The notes below the pieces were generated by a model, which searched no databases, had not been told where the DNA came from, and was given only the letters and a program-made list of their open reading frames with translations. 9,230 bases of DNA, taken from an uncultured Pseudanabaenaceae cyanobacterium (GTDB taxonomy: Bacteria; Cyanobacteriota; Cyanobacteriia; PCC-9006; JAAUQQ01). Positions within the stretch are counted from its first letter, which is position 1, and every line of letters begins with the position of its first letter. This document shows positions 1 through 5,661 of this stretch, piece after piece. A program made the position numbers and the translations under genes. The DNA lies in contig CALLPZ010000537.1 of the NCBI GenBank assembly GCA_938015405.1, forward strand, positions 1 through 9,230. The letters run 5' to 3'.

Positions 1-1394
1 CCCAAGCAACGGTGAAAACCTGAGCCAAACTGAACCACCGGTAGTGATGGACTCCCTTTGCCATTTCCCTCCTTGAGCCAACGCTCCGGTCTAAAAGTAT
101 TCGGATCATCATAGGTCTCGCTATCTCGCCCGGCTGCAATCATCGACCAGAAAATTCGGCTTCCAGCGGGAAGCCGAATTCCTTCGACTTCCGTTTCCTG
201 AACAGTTTCCAGTGGCGTTGAACCCGATGCGACTGAATATAGTCGTAATGTCTCCTTCACCACGGCCCGTATATAATTCAACTCCTTCAACGCCTCCTGG
301 CCCAGCTCTCCATGCTTCTCCCAAGCAGCATCCACTACAGCCCTAGCCTTGGCTCCCACCTCTGGATGTAAGGCCAACTCCGCCATGGCGTAGGACAACG
401 TATGGGCGGTGGTATCTGTCCCTGCAATCAGCAACTCGATCGCCTCTGCAATCAAATCCTTTTTGCCATAGCGAGGCTCCTTTGCTGCAATCTTCACCAA
501 CATACAATTGCGAAATAGCTCACTGGTCTGCCCCTCGGGGATCTCCACGCTATCCCGCAGTTGTAAGGCCAAGTCTACCCTGGGCGCCAACATTGACTCG
601 ATATCGTTCCGAGCTGCCCAATAGTCCTTCGAATTTTGCGTGGGCAAATACTTTTGCCAGCTTTTCTCCCCCGTCGCCACGCGCAAAAAACGATAGCTCA
701 TCACCGCCATGGCGTTATAGACCTTCTCAATATCCAGCGGTGGACCTTCTGGCGTCACGGCATTTCGCTCCACCGGAATGCCCAGCATCAAGCAAGAAAT
801 CACCCGCATGGTTAGCTCCACAAAGAGTGGGTCAGCTTTGACAATGTCTGGGCCTGCTGCCCTCACAGTCTCGGTTGCCTGGCTGCAAGCGCCATGGACC
901 ATACCCAAGTAGGACGACAATCCCACCACACTAAACTCTGGATTCCAGGCTTTGCGGCGCCACTGCCAGGCTTCGCCACTTTGCCCGATTAGAATGGGCC
1001 CGCTGATGTCATTCCAGGCATGGACAGAGCGCTGGGACCGGATCAAGCTGCCATCTCGCATGCCATTGATGATGGTGCGTTCGATCGCCTCGGGCTGGCT
1101 CAAGATCAACATGGGAACCTTGTTGATCCAGCAAATAAAAACCGAGCCATATTCTTGGCTCCAATCAGCCATCAGTTTGAAGTAAGTCTTCTGTTTGACT
1201 GCGCCCAGAATTTGAGGAATGTTGCCTAACAACCAATGACGCTTGGGTCCCGGTAGGTCTTGGAGATGTTTAGATTTTTGCGATCGCTGCCACTGGCGCC
1301 AGCCCAGCAGCGTTACTGCTCCCAGGCCAGTGAGAGGAAGCAGTTTGGGCAATAGGGCAGCGGCAGCAACCTGGGCAACAATGGAGGGCAACAT
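1..1394 (-). CDS. Cytochrome P450, membrane-anchored, 3' end outside window
   Basis: A heme-thiolate monooxygenase that would insert one oxygen atom from O2 into an organic substrate, using electrons from a ferredoxin or reductase partner. The visible 464 codons are uninterrupted. Residues 5-32 are hydrophobic, followed by a basic stretch (RQWQRSQKSK) and a proline hinge LPGP at 47-50, the layout of a membrane-anchored P450. The C-helix region reads GEAWQWRRKAWNPEFS. The I-helix oxygen-activation motif AGTDTT is at 324-329, the ExxR pair is E381/R384, PERW is at 436-439, and the heme loop FGSGFHRCLG has its Cys ligand at 463 (bases 6-8). About 40-60 C-terminal residues should lie beyond base 1. 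The ATG at 1394 is the first possible start, because an in-frame TGA lies two codons upstream at 1398-1400. No strong Shine-Dalgarno sequence is seen. The gene is divergent from the CHAT gene. Substrate and CYP family cannot be assigned. Confidence 0.95.
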   Translation of the reverse strand, partial: MLPSIVAQVAAAALLPKLLPLTGLGAVTLLGWRQWQRSQKSKHLQDLPGPKRHWLLGNIPQILGAVKQKTYFKLMADWSQEYGSVFICWINKVPMLILSQPEAIERTIINGMRDGSLIRSQRSVHAWNDISGPILIGQSGEAWQWRRKAWNPEFSVVGLSSYLGMVHGACSQATETVRAAGPDIVKADPLFVELTMRVISCLMLGIPVERNAVTPEGPPLDIEKVYNAMAVMSYRFLRVATGEKSWQKYLPTQNSKDYWAARNDIESMLAPRVDLALQLRDSVEIPEGQTSELFRNCMLVKIAAKEPRYGKKDLIAEAIELLIAGTDTTAHTLSYAMAELALHPEVGAKARAVVDAAWEKHGELGQEALKELNYIRAVVKETLRLYSVASGSTPLETVQETEVEGIRLPAGSRIFWSMIAAGRDSETYDDPNTFRPERWLKEGNGKGSPSLPVVQFGSGFHRCL

Positions 1395-1598
1395 GACTCA
1401 GCTCGCTCGTGAAGGGATTGTTGTGATATTCCTATCAACGAAGGTAAACCGGATAAGGAACAAATACGGTTCAAGTCGGCATAAAGATTCGTTGAGCAAT
1501 CGTGATAAATCAAACGGTTGGATTCCGTCGAGAGATTTCAACAGAGGGTTTTCAAGGGGTCGGTCTTGTCCTGGTTTAGTCTTTGCTCGCCAGAAAAT

Positions 1599-1633
1599 CC
1601 CCAACCTTAGAAATTGCTGAGAACCTGTTGGGG
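1599..1633 (-). terminator. Possible hairpin terminator, minus strand
   Basis: CCCCAAC at 1599-1605 pairs perfectly with GTTGGGG at 1627-1633. Inside it, CTTAG (1606-1610) can pair with CTGAG (1617-1621) with one G-T wobble, leaving a six-base loop and a five-base bulge. Read on the minus strand, the stem is followed by ATTTTC, a weak U-rich tail, so it could terminate minus-strand transcription coming from 1701 and beyond. The outer stem is only seven pairs, and no intact gene needs it. Confidence 0.3.
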
Positions 1634-1700
1634 CAGGGGTAAAGCCTGGGCACGATGCAAGTGAGTCAAGCCGTATTTATAGGACCTCAGAAGCGAAGCC

Positions 1701-1901
1701 TTATGCAGGATTACCTTGAGTAGGCTCCTTTAAGTCGTCAGTTGGCACGTTCACCTGATTCTCTTCTTCTAGCTCCCCAATCTCCCGCTCTCCCCAGCCG
1801 ATTTCTACTGGATTGAGGGCTGAGACCCCTTCTAAATCACTAGGTTCATTCTCCGGTGAGAGAGTTTGAGTTGGGTATGAAGGGTTGGGGGTTCGTGCGA
1901 T
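1701..1901 (-). pseudogene. Start-less acidic open frame, possible gene remnant
   Basis: On the minus strand, 66 sense codons run from just after a TGA (1902-1904) to a TAA (1701-1703). No ATG or TTG exists in the frame, and its only GTG codons are at positions 50 and 52. The predicted peptide is hydrophilic and acidic with a Glu-rich middle (GEREIGELEEENQ), and looks like a disordered protein tail. The hairpin at 1599-1633 lies about 70 bases downstream in the right orientation. It may be the 3' end of a decayed gene, or a chance reading of the pyrimidine-rich plus strand. No function is suggested. Confidence 0.15.
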
Positions 1902-1996
1902 TCAGCCGCGCAGTTCTAGCCGTGATGGGAGTGCGCATTTACCCCGCCTTGGTGCATCCCAGGGCCTGATTACTCACAGCGTCAACTCAGTCGACT

Positions 1997-4669
1997 ATGC
2001 AACTTCTTCGTGATTGGAACGCCAACCTCTTCGGTTTGGCCCTTTTGGGGCTCGCTGCTCCCCTACTCCCCACCCTGGATTCTGCGGCGATCGCTGCTGA
2101 AGAGCCATCCTCACAGGCCCAAGTGATCTTGCCCCAGGCTGGGGGACTAGGCGATGGGCTGATTAGCTATGGCCGAACCCGAGCGAAGGACGAGGCGGAG
2201 TACGGAAAAGGTCAGATTCTCCTGCGCCAAGGGAACTTCAGGAAGGCGAGGGAAGCTTTGCAGCTGGAGCTGGCTCGGGCTGCTTCTGCCCAGGACCGGT
2301 CTCGCTTGCAGTCGATTTTGCTCGACCTTGCCCTGACGAATGTCTATCTGGGCCAATTGCCCGCTGCCCAAGGTCTCCTGCAACAATTGGATGCCCAAGG
2401 TCCATTGGCTCCTGAACTGCTTGCCCATCGAGCCTTGACCCAGGCTCAAATTTTTATCGACAATGGTAAGTTTCCCGAGACAGAGGTACAGCTTGGTGAG
2501 GCTGAGGCTCACCTGTCCAAGACTCGACCCCATGAGCGGCGTCGATATCAACTGACCCTGGGGCGGCTCCATCGCTCCTTGGGTCGCTACGCTGATTCCC
2601 TGGCGGTTGCCAAGACTGCAGTTAAGCTTCCTGGAGATGCGATTGACCAGGCCCAGGCCCTCCAATTGTTGGGGGATGTGAACTGGGATTTGAGTCAAAT
2701 GAGAATTGCTGAGACCTCCTACCGCGATGCCGTAGCGGCCTATGGCGAAATTAATGATTCATTGGGCCAGAGCCGAGTCTTGCAGCGACTGGGTTGGATC
2801 TATCAGGAGATGGAGCGCTGGGAAGATTCGGAGCAGGCCTATACCGATGCCCTAGAGCAATCCCTTGCCCTTGAAGATGTAAAGGGGCAAATGAGTGCGC
2901 GGCTGCAATTGGGCCAAGTGGCGCTGAAGCAAGGCCAGCTAGACAAGGCTGAGCTAATTTTGACTGATGCCATCAGCAAGGGGCAACCTAGCCCCGTGTT
3001 GGCTCGCCTCCACCTCATGTTAGGCCAGACCTATGTCCAGGCTGGAGCGTTTGACCAAGCCTTAGCTCAATATGACATTGTGGCTAACCCAGCCCGGCAG
3101 ATGGGCAATGCTATGACTGGCATTATGCTGCTGCGTCAGCAGGGTGAAGTGTATTTGTTGCAGGGGAAACTCAGGCCAGCGGAGCAGAAGTTTAAAGGGG
3201 CGATCGCCGCTTTTGAGAACCTTCGTCATGGGTTGTGGGATCAACAAAAAGTCACCCTGTTTGATGCCCATGTGACCCTGTACGATCGCCTCCAGGAAAC
3301 CCTCATTGCCCAAGAGCGTTTTGAAGAAGCACTAGTGGTGTCAGAGCAAAGCCGAGCCAGAGCCTTCAACGAGCTGCTAGCCCAGCGTTTGGTTGCCAAC
3401 CATGGACACCATGAAGTCGTCAAAGGCCATGCTGACCATAAGGAAATCTCAGCCCCCCCCGATCTCAATAAGATTCGCAAAATTGCTCGCCATGAAGCGG
3501 CCACGATTGTTCAATATGCCGTCATTCATCCCCTCACCCAAACCTATGTAGAGACCTCCAATGCGCCGGACTCTAATGCTCCGGAGCGCCTCTTGACCTG
3601 GGTCATTCCTCCCAGTGGTACAGTGACCTTCCATCAGCAAGATTTGGATGAGCTGGAGCAGCCCCTAGCCCAATGGGTGGCTCAGCAGCGTGGCCAAATC
3701 AGCAGCCGAGGCAATACTCGGGGTGGCTTTGCTTTTAATACCGCCCAGGCCGAGCTGATTGCCAGTCGCCTGCCTGAGCCCGAAGCCTTGGCTCGACAAA
3801 ACTATGAGCCCCTGCAGGAATTCCATCGCCTGCTGATTGAGCCGATTGCTGATGCTCTGCCCAAAGAGGCTGAGGAGACGGTTGTGCTAGTGCCCCATAA
3901 GGCGCTGCTGATGGTTCCCTTTGCAGCCTTGCAGGATCAGCAGGGTGAGTTCTTGGTTGAACGTCACACCCCGCGTATCATCACCTCCATTCAGGCCTTG
4001 GCCTTGACGGAGAAGAAGAAAGAAGTTGCCCAGTCAACCCGGTTGGCCGCCGCAGAAATTGCCCAGGCCTTAGTGGTGGGCAATCCGGTTATGCCTCACC
4101 TGCCTGCTATTCCCGGTCAAGCTCCCCAGCAGCTGTCACCCTTGCCGGGGTCGGAGTTTGAAGCACAGCAGATTTCACCGCTGTTGAAAACTCAGCCCTT
4201 AATCGGCAAGCGTGCCAATGAGGGCAAGGTTAGCCAAGAGATGCTCACCTCACCCATTCTCCACTTCGCCACCCATGGCCTATTTGATGAGCAACATGGC
4301 CTCAATAGCTCCCTGGCGTTGACGGCTGAGGGAGGCGATGGCTTCCTCACTGCTGAGGAAATTATGGACTTGAGACTCAGGGCAGATCTCGCGGTGTTGA
4401 GTGCCTGCGACACTGCACGAGGCGCTATCACTGGTGATGGCGTGGTAGGTCTCTCACGGTCTTTCTTTGCGGCGGGGGTTCCTAGCGTCCTGTCATCGCT
4501 GTGGCCTGTGGCAGATTTCTCTACGGCAGAGCTAATGGAGCAGTTTTACGAAAATCTTCAAACAGAGCCTGATAAGGCCCAAGCCCTGCGTCAGGCGATG
4601 TTGGACACCATGGAGGTCTATCCTGACCCTGCGGATTGGGGGGCCTTTATTTTGATGGGACAGAGCTAG
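1997..4669 (+). CDS. Exported TPR-CHAT protein (caspase-like, clan CD)
   Basis: An intact 890-residue protein. Residues 1-34 form a signal peptide (basic Arg5, hydrophobic core 11-27, likely cleavage after AIAA), so the protein should be exported to the periplasm or beyond. Residues about 60-470 are helical TPR repeats (for example RLGWIYQEMERWEDSEQAYTD), a protein-binding scaffold. A linker around 470-490 leads to the CHAT domain, about 490-890. The putative catalytic His760 lies in HFATHG (base 4274) and Cys804 in LSACDTARG (base 4406). The following GDGVVGLSRSFFAAGVPSV, SSLWPVAD and terminal DWGAFILMG are standard CHAT landmarks, so the domain looks complete. CHAT proteins are caspase/separase relatives; the substrate here is unknown. 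The ATG at 1997 is the only start after an in-frame TGA at 1967; no clear Shine-Dalgarno sequence is seen. It converges with the pentapeptide gene. Confidence 0.95.
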   Translation: MQLLRDWNANLFGLALLGLAAPLLPTLDSAAIAAEEPSSQAQVILPQAGGLGDGLISYGRTRAKDEAEYGKGQILLRQGNFRKAREALQLELARAASAQDRSRLQSILLDLALTNVYLGQLPAAQGLLQQLDAQGPLAPELLAHRALTQAQIFIDNGKFPETEVQLGEAEAHLSKTRPHERRRYQLTLGRLHRSLGRYADSLAVAKTAVKLPGDAIDQAQALQLLGDVNWDLSQMRIAETSYRDAVAAYGEINDSLGQSRVLQRLGWIYQEMERWEDSEQAYTDALEQSLALEDVKGQMSARLQLGQVALKQGQLDKAELILTDAISKGQPSPVLARLHLMLGQTYVQAGAFDQALAQYDIVANPARQMGNAMTGIMLLRQQGEVYLLQGKLRPAEQKFKGAIAAFENLRHGLWDQQKVTLFDAHVTLYDRLQETLIAQERFEEALVVSEQSRARAFNELLAQRLVANHGHHEVVKGHADHKEISAPPDLNKIRKIARHEAATIVQYAVIHPLTQTYVETSNAPDSNAPERLLTWVIPPSGTVTFHQQDLDELEQPLAQWVAQQRGQISSRGNTRGGFAFNTAQAELIASRLPEPEALARQNYEPLQEFHRLLIEPIADALPKEAEETVVLVPHKALLMVPFAALQDQQGEFLVERHTPRIITSIQALALTEKKKEVAQSTRLAAAEIAQALVVGNPVMPHLPAIPGQAPQQLSPLPGSEFEAQQISPLLKTQPLIGKRANEGKVSQEMLTSPILHFATHGLFDEQHGLNSSLALTAEGGDGFLTAEEIMDLRLRADLAVLSACDTARGAITGDGVVGLSRSFFAAGVPSVLSSLWPVADFSTAELMEQFYENLQTEPDKAQALRQAMLDTMEVYPDPADWGAFILMGQS

Positions 4670-4718
4670 AGGGGATGGGGGCGAGGTGCTCGCTCTGTCC
4701 CTAGCAATCGCAACGAAC

Positions 4719-4756
4719 AAAAGGTCCATGGCAGAGAAATGCTCCATGGACCTTTT
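4719..4756. terminator. Bidirectional hairpin terminator
   Basis: The 13-base arm AAAAGGTCCATGG (4719-4731) is perfectly complementary to CCATGGACCTTTT (4744-4756), with a 12-base loop. The stem carries an A run on one flank and a T run on the other, so a U-ended terminator hairpin would form from either strand. It sits 49 bases after the CHAT stop and 41 bases past the pentapeptide stop, between convergent genes, where a two-way terminator is expected. It is the only strong hairpin I see in the 128-base gap. Confidence 0.85.
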
Positions 4757-4797
4757 GGCTGAATATCCGAATTGCAATGCCAACCGGGCGTTTTACG

Positions 4798-5391
4798 TTA
4801 GATAAACACAGCCCCTTGCAGATTCGCGGCGCTGGAGCTGAGGCGCTCGCTAACCTCATGACTGAGCTTTGCGCCGCCTAGGTTGGCCCCGCTGAAATTG
4901 GCCCCAGCCAAACTGGCTTCGCCCAAATCGGCATCGGTCAAATTGCCACAGCTAAAGTTTGCCCGTCCCAGATTCGCCCGGCTGAGTTTTACAGCGCTGA
5001 GATTGGCTTCGCTGAGGTCCGCTTCGTAGAGCGTCGCTTCACTGAGGTCGTTGCCCCGAAGATTGGCACGGCGGAGATCACAGCCATCTAAGCAAGCCGT
5101 GCGGAGTTGGGCTTCGCTGAGGTCAGTGCCGCTGAGGTTCGCCCCCTGTAGCTCGGCACCGCTGAGGTTACTGCCTTGGAGCTGTGCTCGGCTGAGGTTT
5201 GCCCCAGAGAGGTCGGTGCCACTGAGGTTTGCTCCGCTAAGGTTTGCTCCCTGGAGGTTGGTGCTGCTCAGGTTTAGGCCAGAGAGATCTGCACCAGCAA
5301 GGTCCAGCTTGGAAATCTCTTGGGCGATCGCATCAGGACTGCCAGTGTTCGCGATCGCCTTCAAGCGCTCCAACAGTTCTAGATTCGCCAC
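4798..5391 (-). CDS. Pentapeptide-repeat protein
   Basis: A 197-residue protein (from the GTG at 5391). Residues 1-29 form a short, probably helical cap (ANLELLERLKAIANTG). Residues about 30-177 are some 29-30 tandem A(D/N)LxG/S pentapeptides, which in this family fold into a right-handed quadrilateral beta-helix of about seven coils. The tail HEVSERLSSSA breaks the repeat before a last ANLQGAVFI. No signal peptide or membrane segment is seen, so it is probably cytoplasmic. Such proteins are abundant in cyanobacteria and mostly of unknown role; nothing supports a Qnr-type gyrase function. The frame stays open to a GTG at 5490 (230 residues) with an ATG at 5436. I prefer 5391 because GAGGAG lies eight bases upstream, while the 5490 GTG has its purine run almost touching the start and an unconvincing N-terminal extension. 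Confidence 0.9.
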   Translation of the reverse strand: MANLELLERLKAIANTGSPDAIAQEISKLDLAGADLSGLNLSSTNLQGANLSGANLSGTDLSGANLSRAQLQGSNLSGAELQGANLSGTDLSEAQLRTACLDGCDLRRANLRGNDLSEATLYEADLSEANLSAVKLSRANLGRANFSCGNLTDADLGEASLAGANFSGANLGGAKLSHEVSERLSSSAANLQGAVFI

Positions 5392-5661
5392 TACGGACTC
5401 TCCTCGGAATAGGTAACCTGGATTCAGAATTCCCATTTCCCAGAGCAAAACAGCGATAATTTTGTCTGAATAATGGGTCTGACCCCTCACCTCTCCTCTT
5501 CGGTTGTTGCCTGGTCAGGATAATGCGATGGAAATGGGGACAAGATAGACCTTTGACAGGTCGTCAGAGGTCGTTTTTGCCATGGTATTCAGAGCCTTTG
5601 GGTTGATCTGTCCAACAGGAAGCTGTCCTTGAGCCTCCCGCTAGACTCAAAAGTTGAGAGG
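5392..5661. other. Spacer between DUF4347 and pentapeptide genes
   Basis: A 270-base gap between two minus-strand genes, which should hold the 3' end of the DUF4347 transcript and the pentapeptide promoter. It contains two AGGTCGT direct repeats (5558-5564 and 5568-5574) exactly 10 bases apart, and a short GACCT/AGGTC hairpin at 5548-5562. Only a very small stem follows the DUF4347 stop (CTCAA/TTGAG around 5645-5660), so no convincing terminator is visible and readthrough into the pentapeptide gene is possible. Confidence 0.5.
5398..5405 (-). promoter_or_regulatory. Shine-Dalgarno sequence deciding the pentapeptide gene start
   Basis: On the minus strand GAGGAGAG occupies 5405-5398. Its AGGAG core (5404-5400) is eight bases from the GTG at 5391-5389, close to ideal spacing. 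It is the best-placed ribosome binding site in the window and favours the 197-residue product over the longer 5436 or 5490 starts. Confidence 0.6.

Larger units (their letters stand above)
1395..1996. other. Divergent intergenic region
   Basis: This 602-base gap lies between the divergent starts of the P450 gene (minus) and the TPR-CHAT gene (plus), so it should hold both promoters. I cannot pick a convincing -35/-10 pair for either gene. It contains a pyrimidine-rich plus-strand stretch around 1753-1800, a hairpin at 1599-1633, and a start-less minus-strand open frame at 1701-1901. A 30-codon plus-strand frame (ATG 1877, TGA 1967-1969) in the same phase as the CHAT gene ends 27 bases before its ATG and is probably not a gene. 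No intact gene is supported. Confidence 0.6.
1280..5358. repeat. Five HIP1 octamers (GCGATCGC)
   Basis: The highly iterated palindrome GCGATCGC occurs at 1280-1287 (in the P450 gene), 2087-2094 and 3200-3207 (CHAT gene), and 5324-5331 and 5351-5358 (pentapeptide gene). At random about 0.14 copies would be expected in a window this size at even base composition. HIP1 enrichment is a well-known mark of many cyanobacterial chromosomes and is the main base-level evidence for the assignment. All copies lie inside genes. None occurs right of 5358. Confidence 0.9.

Noticed and set aside
482..841. 119-codon plus-strand open frame
   Set aside because: It is antisense to the P450 gene, whose motifs are clear across the same bases; composition is Pro/Ser/Arg-rich as expected of a shadow.
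1877..1969. 30-codon plus-strand frame with a signal-like sequence before the CHAT gene
   Set aside because: It is in the same phase as CHAT but closed by TGA at 1967, has no clear ribosome binding site, and the CHAT gene already has its own complete signal peptide.
2147..2698. 183-codon minus-strand open frame inside the CHAT gene
   Set aside because: It lies wholly within the well-supported TPR region on the other strand and shows no domain; a shadow frame.
1997..4669. TPR-CHAT as the CRISPR-associated Craspase subunit or a gasdermin-activating defence protease
   Set aside because: The protein has a signal peptide, and no CRISPR array, gRAMP-like effector or gasdermin-like gene is present. 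The architecture fits the common exported cyanobacterial TPR-CHAT family.
4798..5391. Qnr/McbG-type gyrase-protecting pentapeptide protein
   Set aside because: The sequence is a plain A(D/N)LxG/S cyanobacterial type and there is no topoisomerase-targeting toxin or drug-resistance context.
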